A stretch of 64,000 bases of DNA from Pseudomonas sp. RIT288 (GCF_000631985.1 NZ_JFYN01000006.1:124001-188000), one strand, 5' to 3'. Numbered from the stretch's first letter, positions 18,370-26,669 are shown. A program made the numbers and translations. The notes: a model not told the origin generated them from the letters alone.

Positions 18370-18452
18370 GCGCATCGAACCTCCCTTTGCACTTGTTGCT
18401 CCTGAGTGCTGTAGCCCGATTGAACGCTTTAGCGAGATCGGGCTTTTTTTTT
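18370..18452 (+). ncRNA. Candidate small RNA ending in a strong terminator
   Basis: The 110 bases after azoR are conserved-looking and non-coding. They contain an unpaired pyrimidine-rich stretch (ACTTGTTGCTCCTGAG) just before a GC-rich hairpin with a nine-T tail. This layout fits a trans-acting sRNA whose CU-rich segment could pair with ribosome sites, and I faintly associate it with the Pseudomonas P16/RgsA family, which I cannot verify. It may simply be the azoR 3' untranslated region. The 5' end is a guess. Confidence 0.35.
18413..18452 (+). terminator. Rho-independent terminator
   Basis: AGCCCGAT and ATCGGGCT pair around a 15-base loop and are followed by nine T. It ends the azoR transcript or an sRNA. 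Confidence 0.85.
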
Positions 18453-18480
18453 GCCTGGGATTTCTCTGATTCACTGCTCT

Positions 18481-18528
18481 CCCTGTAGGAGCTGCCGCAG
18501 GCTCGGGCTGCGGCAGCTCCTACAGGGG
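18481..18528. repeat. Minimal REP palindrome, family A
   Basis: A compact inverted repeat, GTAGGAGCTGCCGCAG with its complement around GCTCGGG; the loop normally found in a REPIN has been lost. Confidence 0.8.
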
Positions 18529-18592
18529 ATTTTGTGTTGGTTGCGGAATGTAAAACCGGCTATCGTCGCCGCCATTCAAATTAGGGGCGAGC

Positions 18593-19450
18593 ATGGGCTA
18601 TCTACTTTTTGTCACGCTGATTCAGGCGTTTTCCTTCAGTCTGATCGGCGAATACCTCGCCGGGCACGTCGACAGCTACTTCGCGGTGCTGGTGCGTGTG
18701 GTGCTGGCCGGGCTGGTGTTCATTCCGCTGACCCGCTGGCGCTCGGTGGAACCGGCGTTCATGCGCGGCATGCTGCTGATCGGCGCGTTGCAGTTCGGCA
18801 TCACCTACGTTTGCCTGTACCTGAGCTTCCGTGTGCTGACGGTGCCGGAGGTGTTGCTGTTCACCATCCTCACGCCGCTGCACGTGACGCTGATCGAAGA
18901 TGCGCTGAACCGCCGCTTCAATCCGTGGGCGCTGATTGCGGCGCTGGTCGCGGTGGGCGGCGCGGCGGTGATTCGTTTCGACAGCATCAGTCCGGATTTC
19001 TTCATGGGCTTCCTGCTGCTGCAACTGGCCAACTTCACCTATGCGGCAGGGCAGGTGATGTACAAGCATCTGGTGGCCAAACACCCGAGCGATCTGCCGC
19101 ATTACCGACGTTTCGGCTTCTTCTACCTCGGGGCACTGGCGGTGGTATTGCCGGCATTTCTGCTGTTCGGCAAAGCCAACTTCCTGCCCGAAGCACCGCT
19201 GCAATGGGGCGTGTTGCTGTTCCTCGGACTGGTCTCGACGGCGCTGGGGATGTACTGGTGGAACAAGGGCGCGTGCATGGTCAACGGCGGCACGCTGGCG
19301 GTGATGAACAACCTGCATGTGCCCGTGGGGCTGCTGCTGAATCTGCTGATCTGGAATCAGCATGAAGAGCTGGGGCGATTGTTCCTCGGCGGCAGCGTCA
19401 TCCTCGCCGCTGTATGGATCAGCCGATTGGGCATCCGCCGCACCGCATAA
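18593..19450 (+). CDS. EamA-family (DMT superfamily) transporter
   Basis: A 285-residue inner-membrane permease with ten predicted helices in two EamA repeats, residues about 5-130 and 145-275. YCLYLSFRVLTVPEVLLFTILTP-type sequence near residue 75 and MYWWNKGACMVNGGTLAVMN near 220 are typical of the carboxylate/amino acid/amine exporter branch. The start has a good ribosome site (AGGGG, 7 bases before ATG). Substrate unknown. It is flanked by REP elements and appears to be monocistronic. Confidence 0.88.
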   Translation: MGYLLFVTLIQAFSFSLIGEYLAGHVDSYFAVLVRVVLAGLVFIPLTRWRSVEPAFMRGMLLIGALQFGITYVCLYLSFRVLTVPEVLLFTILTPLHVTLIEDALNRRFNPWALIAALVAVGGAAVIRFDSISPDFFMGFLLLQLANFTYAAGQVMYKHLVAKHPSDLPHYRRFGFFYLGALAVVLPAFLLFGKANFLPEAPLQWGVLLFLGLVSTALGMYWWNKGACMVNGGTLAVMNNLHVPVGLLLNLLIWNQHEELGRLFLGGSVILAAVWISRLGIRRTA

Positions 19451-19455
19451 CTGAA

Positions 19456-19529
19456 TGTAGGAGCTGCCGCAGGCTGCGATCCTTTGATTTTAAAGATCAA
19501 AGGATCGCAGCCTGCGGCAGCTCCTACAT
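19456..19529. repeat. REPIN, family A
   Basis: Symmetric element with near-perfect arms meeting at GATTTTAAAGATC. It lies between the convergent EamA and MscS-like genes. Confidence 0.9.
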
Positions 19530-19539
19530 GGGGATGGTG

Positions 19540-20838
19540 TTACATGAGGTGTTTTTGCGGCTCGGGGATATGCGCCGAACCCAGCACCGCTGGTAGCAAC
19601 CCGGTACGCAAATCCCCACCACTCGGCTGCTGATACAGGCTCAAGCCAAACTCCGGCAGTACCGCCAGCAGATAGTCGAAAATGTCCCCCTGAATCCGCT
19701 CATAGTCGGCCCACACCGTGGTGGTCGTGAAGCAGTAGATTTCCAGCGGAATACCCTGCGCCGTGGTCTGCATCTGGCGAACCATGCAGGTCATGTTCGG
19801 CTGTACCTCCGGGTGGCTCTTCAGATACGCCAGCGCATAAGCACGGAAGGTGCCGACGTTGGTCATGCGCCGGCGGTTGGCCGACATCGCCGCGACGTTG
19901 CCCTGCGCCTCGTTCCACGCCTTGAGTTCGGCTTTCTTGCGGGCCATGTAGCCGGTCAGCAGGTGTACCTGGGAGAGCTTTTCTTCCTCATCGTCGCGGA
20001 TGAAGCGCACGCCGCTGGCGTCGATGAACAGGCTGCGCTTGATCCGACGTCCACCGGATTGCTGCATGCCGCGCCAGTTGCGGAACGACTCGGACATCAG
20101 GCGCCAGGTCGGGATCGAGACAATCGTCTTGTCGAAGTTCTGCACCTTGACCGTGTGCAGGGTGATGTCGACCACGTCACCATCGGCGCCGACTTGCGGC
20201 ATTTCGATCCAGTCGCCGACCCGCAGCATGTCGTTGCTGGTCAGCTGCACGCTGGCGACGAACGACAGCAATGTGTCCTTGTAGACCAACAGAATCACCG
20301 CCGACATCGCACCCAGACCGGAGAGCAGCAACAGCGGCGAACGGTCGATCAAGGTCGCGACGATGATGATCGCACCAAACACGTACAAGACCATTTTCCC
20401 CAGCTGTACGTAGCCCTTGATCGAGCGGGTGCGGGCGTGTTCGGTGCGGGCGTAGATGTCCAGCAGCGCATTGAGCAGGGCGCTGACCGACAGCAGCAGG
20501 AACAGGATGGTGAAGGACAGCGCCACGTTGCCGAGGAAGGTCATCGCGGTTTTGCTCAGTTCCGGCACCAGGTGCAGGCCGAACTGGATCACCAGCGACG
20601 GGGTCATCTGCGCCAGACGCTGAAACACCTTGTTGTGGCGAAAGTCGTTGATCCAGTGCAGGGCCGGCTGGCGCCCGAGCATGCGGCTGGCATGCAGGAT
20701 CAGATAACGTGCCACTCGTCCGAGGACCAGCGCGATCACCAATAGCAACATCAGCGCCAGGCCGGATTGCAGGAACGGGTGCTGTTCGAGGGCACCCCAG
20801 AGGTCTTGGGCGTTGAGCCAGAGCTGTTTGAAATCCAT
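19540..20838 (-). CDS. Mechanosensitive ion channel family protein (MscS-like, YbdG type)
   Basis: A 432-residue inner-membrane channel. About five N-terminal helices (residues 22-45, 75-160) precede the MscS pore helix and beta domain at about 165-260. Characteristic stretches are LLLSGLGAMSAVILLVYKDT near 172, LRVGDWIEMPQVGADGDVVD near 215 and VSIPTWRLMSESFRNWRGM near 250. The long soluble C-terminus fits the YbdG/MscM miniconductance group, which opens on osmotic downshift. The next gene, a DEAD-box helicase, is divergent. Confidence 0.92.
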   Translation of the reverse strand: MDFKQLWLNAQDLWGALEQHPFLQSGLALMLLLVIALVLGRVARYLILHASRMLGRQPALHWINDFRHNKVFQRLAQMTPSLVIQFGLHLVPELSKTAMTFLGNVALSFTILFLLLSVSALLNALLDIYARTEHARTRSIKGYVQLGKMVLYVFGAIIIVATLIDRSPLLLLSGLGAMSAVILLVYKDTLLSFVASVQLTSNDMLRVGDWIEMPQVGADGDVVDITLHTVKVQNFDKTIVSIPTWRLMSESFRNWRGMQQSGGRRIKRSLFIDASGVRFIRDDEEEKLSQVHLLTGYMARKKAELKAWNEAQGNVAAMSANRRRMTNVGTFRAYALAYLKSHPEVQPNMTCMVRQMQTTAQGIPLEIYCFTTTTVWADYERIQGDIFDYLLAVLPEFGLSLYQQPSGGDLRTGLLPAVLGSAHIPEPQKHLM

Positions 20839-21029
20839 GTGAGCAACGATTCTTCTGTAAGACGCGATGGGCGATTAGAGCATTTAAGACGCTGTGTATT
20901 ACCGTTGGAGACAAATCGAGCAACAAAAAAGCCACTGATTACGCCCGTTTGTATAAAGAAACTCGGCCTGAGCGCTCGAAACCGGTAACCTATGCAGCTG
21001 TTTTTTTGCATATCTTCGAGGTAGCACCC

Positions 21030-22370
21030 GTGTTTTCCCAATTCGCCCTGCACGAACGCCTGCTCAAAGCCGTGGCCGAGCTGAAATTTGTCGAGCCAAC
21101 GCCTGTGCAAGCAGCGGCCATTCCGCTGGCGCTCCAGGGGCGTGACCTGCGGGTGACGGCGCAAACCGGTAGCGGCAAGACCGCCGCTTTTGTCCTGCCG
21201 ATCCTCAACCGCCTGATCGGCCCGGCCAAGATCCGCGTCAGCATCAAGACCCTGATCCTGCTGCCGACCCGCGAACTGGCCCAGCAGACCCTGAAGGAAG
21301 TCGAGCGTTTTTCGCAGTTCACTTTCATCAAGTCCGGCCTTATCACCGGCGGCGAAGACTTCAAGGTACAGGCGGCGATGCTGCGCAAGGTGCCGGACAT
21401 CCTGATCGGTACGCCGGGCCGGATGATCGAGCAACTCAACGCCGGCAACCTCGATTTGAAAGAAGTCGAAGTGCTGGTGCTCGACGAAGCCGACCGCATG
21501 CTCGACATGGGTTTCGCCGAAGACGTGCAACGTCTGGTCGACGAATGCCCGAACCGTCAGCAGACCATGCTGTTCTCCGCCACCACCGGCGGTTCCGGCC
21601 TGCGCGAGATGATCGCCAAGGTGCTGAACAACCCTGAGCACCTGCAGCTCAACGCGGTCAGCCAGCTGAACTCGACCACCCGTCAGCAGATCATCACTGC
21701 CGACCACAACCAGCACAAAGAACAGATCGTCAACTGGCTGCTGGCCAACGAGACCTACCAGAAGGCCATCGTTTTCACCAACACCCGTGCCATGGCCGAC
21801 CGCATCTACGGCCGCCTCGTGGCTCAGGAATACAAGGCGTTCGTGCTGCACGGCGAGAAAGACCAGAAGGATCGCAAACTGGCAATCGATCGTCTGAAGC
21901 AGGGCGGCGTGAAGATTCTGGTAGCGACCGACGTCGCGGCCCGTGGTCTGGACGTTGATGGCCTGGATCTGGTGATCAACTTCGACATGCCACGCAGTGG
22001 CGACGAATACGTGCACCGCATCGGTCGTACCGGCCGCGCCGGCAACGACGGTCTGGCGATCTCGCTGATCTGCCATGGCGACTGGAACCTGATGTCGAGC
22101 ATCGAGCGCTACCTGAAGCAGAGCTTCGAGCGCCGCACCATCAAGGAAGTCAAAGGCACCTACGGCGGGCCGAAAAAGGTCAAGGCCTCGGGCAAAGCCG
22201 TCGGCGTGAAGAAGAAAAAGACCGACGCCAAGGGCGACAAGAAGAAAACCGCCGCCAAGACCCCGACCAAGCGCAAGAGTGCCAACCGTCCGAAGCCGGA
22301 TTCGCTGGTGAGCAGCGACGGCATGGCCCCGCTCAAGCGTCGCAAGCCGGTTGAGCCTGCGGCTGAATAA
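21030..22370 (+). CDS. DEAD-box ATP-dependent RNA helicase
   Basis: A 446-residue helicase. The Q motif region is FVEPTPVQAAAI (20-31), Walker A AQTGSGKT 44-51, PTRELAQ 79-85, TPGRM 128-132, DEAD 152-155, SAT 184-186, and motif VI HRIGRTGRAG near 330. The C-terminus beyond about 385 is Lys/Ala-rich and disordered, suited to non-specific RNA binding, as in SrmB/RhlE-like ribosome-assembly or cold-adaptation helicases. The start is a GTG at 21030 with GAGGT 7 bases upstream; the upstream extension lacks homology. An intrinsic terminator follows at 22389. Confidence 0.92.
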   Translation: MFSQFALHERLLKAVAELKFVEPTPVQAAAIPLALQGRDLRVTAQTGSGKTAAFVLPILNRLIGPAKIRVSIKTLILLPTRELAQQTLKEVERFSQFTFIKSGLITGGEDFKVQAAMLRKVPDILIGTPGRMIEQLNAGNLDLKEVEVLVLDEADRMLDMGFAEDVQRLVDECPNRQQTMLFSATTGGSGLREMIAKVLNNPEHLQLNAVSQLNSTTRQQIITADHNQHKEQIVNWLLANETYQKAIVFTNTRAMADRIYGRLVAQEYKAFVLHGEKDQKDRKLAIDRLKQGGVKILVATDVAARGLDVDGLDLVINFDMPRSGDEYVHRIGRTGRAGNDGLAISLICHGDWNLMSSIERYLKQSFERRTIKEVKGTYGGPKKVKASGKAVGVKKKKTDAKGDKKKTAAKTPTKRKSANRPKPDSLVSSDGMAPLKRRKPVEPAAE

Positions 22371-22388
22371 GTCGCCTCAAATGGCCAA

Positions 22389-22420
22389 TAAAAAACCCGG
22401 ACAGTGTCCGGGTTTTTTTA
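22389..22420. terminator. Bidirectional intrinsic terminator
   Basis: CCCGGAC and GTCCGGG pair around AGT, with an A-run before and a seven-T run after. It can end both the helicase transcript (plus) and the convergent peptidase-partner transcript (minus). Confidence 0.9.
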
Positions 22421-22433
22421 TGCGCAGGGTTTG

Positions 22434-23033
22434 TCAGTTCCCCAACTGTCCGCTGGTGTCTGCGTCAAAGCGCTGTTTGGCGCGATCTGCCGCCGGTTTG
22501 AGCAGCGCGAGCAGCGTGGCTTCGCTGTACAACCGCGAATCCCCGAGCTCTTTCGGCGTCGGCTCGATCGGGATCAGCACATCTTCACCGTCAGCGTGCA
22601 GCCAGATCGCCACGACGTGCAGCGCCGAGACAAACAGCACACGCAATTCGACGCTCTTGCCCTGCAGCTGCGGCGCCTGTTCCGCCAGTTTCAACGCGCC
22701 CACGGTGTCGGCGGCCCGGGTGCCGTGGTTCAGCGAAGCGAACTCGACATGGCCACGCACCTCGGCCAGTTGCGCATCGGCAATGCTTACGCCGTCGGCA
22801 AATACCAGGTAATGCCAGTCACCGATGCGTGCGTCTTTCAGACCCTTGCCCTGGCTCAGGTCGTCCAGCGTCAGCGAGTAGCCGCGATAGGCTTCGCTGA
22901 GGCTGACTTTGGCCGGTGCCGCATTGGCGAACTGGCGATTGATGCCGAAGCCCTGGTTTTGCAGCGCGGCTTGCAGCACCGGACGCAAAGTCTGTACGCC
23001 GTTGGAAGGCGCCTTTGGATAAGTCAGTTGCAT
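22434..23033 (-). CDS. Hypothetical protein, partner of the cysteine peptidase
   Basis: A 199-residue protein I do not recognise. It has no signal peptide or membrane helix. Composition is acidic with a central beta-like segment (LRVLFVSALHVVAIWLHADGEDVLIPIEPTP) and a helical, basic C-terminus. It begins 12 bases after the peptidase gene, and its AGGAGG ribosome site overlaps the peptidase TAG stop, so the two are translationally coupled. An inhibitor, chaperone or carrier for the peptidase is plausible, but this is inference from context only. Confidence 0.7.
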   Translation of the reverse strand: MQLTYPKAPSNGVQTLRPVLQAALQNQGFGINRQFANAAPAKVSLSEAYRGYSLTLDDLSQGKGLKDARIGDWHYLVFADGVSIADAQLAEVRGHVEFASLNHGTRAADTVGALKLAEQAPQLQGKSVELRVLFVSALHVVAIWLHADGEDVLIPIEPTPKELGDSRLYSEATLLALLKPAADRAKQRFDADTSGQLGN

Positions 23034-23045
23034 GATGTCGCCCTC

Positions 23046-23630
23046 CTAGTTTTTCGCAGTGAAGTAAGTGTGAGTCCAGTTGCCGCCGCCGTTGTACGAA
23101 CCCGGGAATGAGTTCAGCGCGCGGGTCGAGTAACCGTAGATCGAGTCGGCGACCAGCACGTAGTTGCCGTTGGTGCCGTAGATCGCCAGGAAGTGCGCAC
23201 CGCCACCGTACCAGGCACAGCGCAGGCCAACCGGGCGACCCATGTTGATCTGGTTCTGAATGGCCGACATCTGCAGCGAACCCTGATTCATCCCGTTGTA
23301 GCTGCGGGTGGTCTGCAGGGCCGAATCCAGGTAGCCATAGACGTTGCACGGCCCCGGCTGACTGCAGCAATTGCGGTCCAGCTGGGTGCTGGCGACGCCG
23401 CACTGAGTCCATGACCCGGTGCCGTAGTAGTTGCCGACCGAGGCGGAAACGGCGGCCCAGCACCAGTTGGTCTGGGTCTGTTTCTGCATGCTGAAGTTGA
23501 GGCTGGCGGCGGCCAGTGGTGCGGTTTGCGCAGTGGCTTCAACCTCGACCAGTTGCGGGTCGAGCAGATGGCCAACGAGGCATCTTGGCAGGCTCTCGCC
23601 GGTGAACGATGTTGCTTGAGTGGTTAACAT
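23046..23630 (-). CDS. Papain-like cysteine peptidase (C39_2/C70-like)
   Basis: A 194-residue protein whose central motif QTNWCWAAVSASV places the catalytic cysteine at C57 with an upstream Gln (Q52 or Q54) for the oxyanion hole. H146 (GGGAHFLAIYG) and D162 (VLVADSIYG) complete a papain-like triad. The layout resembles AvrRpt2-type (C70) and C39-like peptidases. Four more cysteines (C77, C88, C89, C95) lie in a loop and could bind metal or form disulfides. No standard signal peptide is present; residues 1-45 may be a propeptide or a secretion leader. The upstream 180 bases are AT-rich, unlike the surroundings. Target unknown. Confidence 0.8.
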   Translation of the reverse strand: MLTTQATSFTGESLPRCLVGHLLDPQLVEVEATAQTAPLAAASLNFSMQKQTQTNWCWAAVSASVGNYYGTGSWTQCGVASTQLDRNCCSQPGPCNVYGYLDSALQTTRSYNGMNQGSLQMSAIQNQINMGRPVGLRCAWYGGGAHFLAIYGTNGNYVLVADSIYGYSTRALNSFPGSYNGGGNWTHTYFTAKN

Positions 23631-23812
23631 TTTCAGTCCTCCATGAATGAAAACAAGCGTCCAGCTTGTGAGTGTGTTGCGGTGCTGCAGAGCGATCGGT
23701 GGTTAACGGTTTTCATCTGCGATGAACGGTGCCGATCTCCTTGCTCGAGGTAACCTTAGTCAAGATATGCGTTTATGCAATAAAATAAATGCACTGATGC
23801 ATTTTAACGGGT

Positions 23813-23885
23813 AAAAGATCGCAGCCTTCGGCAGCTCCTACAGGGATCGGTGTAGGAGCTGCCGAAGGCTGCGATCTGTAGATCT
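23813..23885. repeat. REPIN, family A
   Basis: Two inverted arms (GATCGCAGCCTTCGGCAGCT and complement) with a short GGGATCGG spacer. It separates the peptidase promoter from the convergent small secreted protein end. Confidence 0.9.
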
Positions 23886-23890
23886 TGCGT

Positions 23891-24166
23891 TTAGCTCTCG
23901 GTTTTTTTCTCAGCCGTCCCCAGTTCCTTCAACCGCTGATCAATCAACTGGCACTTGTCCGGCAGATCGGCGCTGGCCGTGCCCAAGTCCATCTTCTGCA
24001 ACTCGGCATTGATCTCCTTGGCCTTGGCCGGATTCTGTTCGGTGAGTCTGGAAACTTCCTTGGCCAATTGTTCACGTTTGGCGGTGGCTTCCTCGGGTGT
24101 GCACGCCCATACGGGCAGAGCGCAGGCGAGGGTGGCGGCGAGGGTGAGCTTGATCAGGGTTTTCAT
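23891..24166 (-). CDS. Small periplasmic hypothetical protein
   Basis: A 91-residue protein with a signal peptide (MKTLIKLTLAATLACALPVWA, cleavage near residue 21). The mature part is almost wholly helical and charged, with one Cys at each end region (CTPEEA and DKCQLID), which might form a disulfide linking a helical hairpin. It resembles many short Pseudomonas periplasmic proteins of unknown role. Monocistronic, preceded by about 110 bases without a gene. Confidence 0.75.
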   Translation of the reverse strand: MKTLIKLTLAATLACALPVWACTPEEATAKREQLAKEVSRLTEQNPAKAKEINAELQKMDLGTASADLPDKCQLIDQRLKELGTAEKKTES

Positions 24167-24276
24167 GGGGGCAGGCCTCCGTTCCGGTTAAGGCGGGTTA
24201 ACCGGTGGAGGGGGACATTCTGGAAAAGTTCAGTGAAGATTGCCTTTGTACGCCGGCTTGCTCACCAAGTGCTCGC

Positions 24277-24888
24277 TCAGTAGTCCAATTCAACCAGCGA
24301 AGTACCTACGCAACGATCAAAGATGTCGGCAAGAGGTTGATCACTTGTGTAGAAAGAATGAATGCACGCGTCTATCCATTCCTGTCGGCCAATCGAACTC
24401 CAGTCAATTGAATAGCCCGCATTGACGATGATGTATTCGAACAAAATGCGCTGAGTTCGACCATTACCTTCCCTGAATGGATGGGCTACGTTGAGTGTCC
24501 CATAGGACTCGGCAACGGATACCACCAGTTGATCGCGGCGGTATCCTTCGAACCAGTTCGCAGCCTCGATCCTTTCAAATTCCTTCGCTACCTCTCGCTC
24601 AATGAATTCCGGGCTGCAGAATCGAGTGGTTCCTTTGCTAATTGCCAGTGATCGAATTTCACCTGCCCAAGAATAAACTCGTTCAAACAGGGTGCGATGG
24701 ATTTGTTTCAACGTCGCAAGACTGTAAGGAGGCAGGATGAAATCGAGGGTTTCAGCGGCTACCTCGTTGATATAGCGTTCGGCTTCATCAAGGTCTTGCG
24801 CGTTTTGCAGGTTGAGCAAATTAATCAAAACGTCAGTTCCGGGGTAACAATCCGGAGCCTGGTCAGTACCGTACTTGTCAGTGCTCAA
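24277..24888 (-). CDS. Fic-domain protein (AMP transferase, toxin component)
   Basis: A 203-residue Fic protein with an intact active-site motif HPFREGNGRTQR at residues 136-147; H136 is the catalytic base and E140 the metal ligand. The flap hairpin that positions substrates is near SKGTTRFC (84-91). Such proteins transfer AMP from ATP onto protein targets, for example DNA gyrase and topoisomerase IV for VbhT-like toxins. The start is a TTG at 24888 that overlaps the antitoxin TGA stop (TTGA); no in-frame ATG lies nearby. No inhibitory helix is seen within the protein, consistent with a class I Fic controlled by the separate upstream gene. Confidence 0.92.
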   Translation of the reverse strand: MSTDKYGTDQAPDCYPGTDVLINLLNLQNAQDLDEAERYINEVAAETLDFILPPYSLATLKQIHRTLFERVYSWAGEIRSLAISKGTTRFCSPEFIEREVAKEFERIEAANWFEGYRRDQLVVSVAESYGTLNVAHPFREGNGRTQRILFEYIIVNAGYSIDWSSIGRQEWIDACIHSFYTSDQPLADIFDRCVGTSLVELDY

Positions 24889-25055
24889 GCTTTCACGTGC
24901 CGCACAGCCCTCAAGGCTGCGTCTCTGGTGGGCAGCTTGATATCACCCTCACAAGGCGATGGTACAAAACCTTCCAAGCGCAAACTGGCTGCGAAATTGC
25001 CTTTTCGGTACTTGGCAAACCATACTTTTTTGGCTTGCAAACTGAGCTTTTCCAT
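24885..25055 (-). CDS. YhfG/VbhA-like antitoxin of the Fic protein
   Basis: A 56-residue ORF (MEKLSLQAKKVWFAKYRKGN...) directly upstream of fic. It contains S24-LRL-E28-G29, which fits the [S/T]xxxE[G/N] inhibitory motif of class I Fic antitoxins, whose glutamate blocks ATP binding in the Fic active site. The opening pattern (Leu, Gln, Lys, Trp spacing then F-A-x-S-x-R-L-E-G) resembles E. coli YhfG, the partner of E. coli Fic. AAGG lies 7 bases before the ATG. Its stop overlaps the fic TTG start by 4 bases. Short, so it is easily missed in annotation. Confidence 0.85.
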   Translation of the reverse strand: MEKLSLQAKKVWFAKYRKGNFAASLRLEGFVPSPCEGDIKLPTRDAALRAVRHVKA

Positions 25056-25259
25056 CTTGGCACCTTACTGACAGTCTGCAGTTATTATAGCGGGCCGAAG
25101 CCTTCGGAGTCGCTAGCATCGCACATTCAGAAAAACTGTTGTGTCCACTTGTCGGTATCTGAACCGCTCGGATGATTCGATTTGCTGCTGGTCCGACTGC
25201 GGTAAAGGGTTGATGTAGCTGGCGAAAATTCAGCTGCCCACATCGGTGAAAAACTTATA

Positions 25260-25994
25260 TCAATCACTATGGCAGCAGATGGACTTCGTTCCTCCATCAT
25301 ACCGATCATGGTGCCGCACCCACTCCATGATGTCGTCCTCATTCCTGCCCTTGGGGGTGAGGTCGAGGTAATTGTAGGCGCCGACCAGCATGTCCAGACC
25401 TCGGGCGTAGGTTGAGTAGGTATGGAATATGTCGCCCTTCGCATTTCGATAGAAAACACTCAGCCCCGGCATTTCTTCCTCGGCGCTGTCAGTTTTTTCG
25501 TAGTTGTAGGTAGCCTTTCCGGCTTCGGCGTCCTCGGCTCTGGCGCAAACACCAAAGTCGTAGTTGAAATCGGAACCGTCTGACGACACCCAGTCGAATT
25601 TCCAGCCCATGCGCTGCCTGAAGGCCTGAAACTGTTCGAACGGTGCGTGGGAGACCGCCACCACCGCAATATCGTGATGCGCCAGATGCTGGTTCGCGCC
25701 GTCGATGTGGTCGGACAGGAACGAGCAGCCCTGACAGCCTTCTTCCCAGTCCTTGGCGAACATGAAGTGGTAAACGATCAATTGACTGTGTTGGCCGAAC
25801 AGGTCGGCCAGTTTCAGCTCGCCGTGCAGGCCGTGGAAGCGGTAGTCCTTGTCGACTTTGACCCAAGGCAATGCGCGGCGTTTGGCGCTCAAGCGGTCAC
25901 GCTCGCGGGTGAAGGCCTTTTCGTCGGTCAGATGCTGTTTGCGCGCAGCGAGCCATTCTTCGCGCGATACCACCGGATGATTCTCGACGTTCAT
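25260..25994 (-). CDS. DUF899 family thioredoxin-like protein
   Basis: A 244-residue cytoplasmic protein of the DUF899 family. A thioredoxin-like core is suggested by LIVYHFMFAKDWEEGCQGCSFL near residue 73, with the CxxC-type pair C86-C89, followed by VVAVSHAPFEQFQAFRQRMGW. The N-terminus (VVSREEWLAARKQHLTDEKAFTR) is the family hallmark. Reaction and partner are not established for the family. The gene stands alone; a short palindrome at 26065-26075 lies in its promoter. Confidence 0.85.
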   Translation of the reverse strand: MNVENHPVVSREEWLAARKQHLTDEKAFTRERDRLSAKRRALPWVKVDKDYRFHGLHGELKLADLFGQHSQLIVYHFMFAKDWEEGCQGCSFLSDHIDGANQHLAHHDIAVVAVSHAPFEQFQAFRQRMGWKFDWVSSDGSDFNYDFGVCARAEDAEAGKATYNYEKTDSAEEEMPGLSVFYRNAKGDIFHTYSTYARGLDMLVGAYNYLDLTPKGRNEDDIMEWVRHHDRYDGGTKSICCHSD

Positions 25995-26064
25995 GATGAT
26001 TTCTCCTGCGGGGGTTGAAACCGTCTTTGTCAGACTAGTCGTTTAACCCTCGATCAATTCGACA

Positions 26065-26075
26065 GACCGCCGGTC
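26065..26075. promoter_or_regulatory. Short palindrome upstream of the DUF899 gene
   Basis: GACCGCCGGTC is a perfect 5-1-5 inverted repeat, about 70 bases before the DUF899 start and 95 bases before the divergent 130-residue gene. The GACCG-N-CGGTC form is common for TetR-family sites. Weak evidence because it is short and GC-rich. Confidence 0.3.
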
Positions 26076-26169
26076 GGTCGTGGCGAGAAATGCGGCTGAA
26101 CGGCTACGTCACGCCCGGGTCACAACTTATGACAGTGCCCAATTCACGTGCACCGGAGGTTGAATCAGG

Positions 26170-26562
26170 ATGACGACTTATAACTGGGATTTGATTGAAC
26201 GCTTGCTGCATGAAGTGCAGAACAGTGCGGGTCACAGCTTCGCGCCGCGGGCTTATGCCGAGGACTATGCGGCGGCGAAAGCCGGTGCGGGTGAGCCGAT
26301 CGAGAATCTGGATCACCTGAAAACGCTGGCTTGTGACTATGAGCGGTTGTTGCTCTTGCGCGGGTACATTGCACCGCGCCCGGATGATGAAGGCAGCACG
26401 GGCAACAATTTCGTTCTGACGCCCCGTGGGTCGAGTTTGTTGAGCCTGATCGACAGCAGCATTCCCGGCAATGACCACCCGCGTCAGGTGCTGGATGAGC
26501 AGGAAGATGCGCTGGATGAGGCGACGTTTGATGAACTGGCTTCAAAGGCGCAGATTGCCTGA
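26170..26562 (+). CDS. Hypothetical protein, DUF2513-like
   Basis: A 130-residue protein. The opening NWDLIERLLHEVQ resembles the DUF2513 pattern (Asp-Leu-Ile-Arg then a helix), followed by HLKTLACDYERLLLLRGYIA and FVLTPRGSSLLSLI, which look like a winged-helix core with a tolerated wing. The C-terminus is acidic. DUF2513 proteins are found in phages and chromosomes and may regulate transcription; this is inference. GGAGG stands about 12 bases before the ATG. Confidence 0.65.
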   Translation: MTTYNWDLIERLLHEVQNSAGHSFAPRAYAEDYAAAKAGAGEPIENLDHLKTLACDYERLLLLRGYIAPRPDDEGSTGNNFVLTPRGSSLLSLIDSSIPGNDHPRQVLDEQEDALDEATFDELASKAQIA

Positions 26563-26577
26563 ATTTGCCTATTACCC

Positions 26578-26669
26578 CTGTAGGAGTGAGCCTGCTCGCG
26601 ATAGCGGTATTTCAGTGCCAGTGATGTTGATTGACACACTGCCATGGCGAGCAGGCTCACTCCAACAGG
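26578..26669. repeat. REPIN, family B
   Basis: Inverted arms GTAGGAGTGAGCCTGC and complement, the right arm with small changes (CCATGGCGAGCAGG, CTCCAACA). It lies between convergent genes. Confidence 0.85.
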
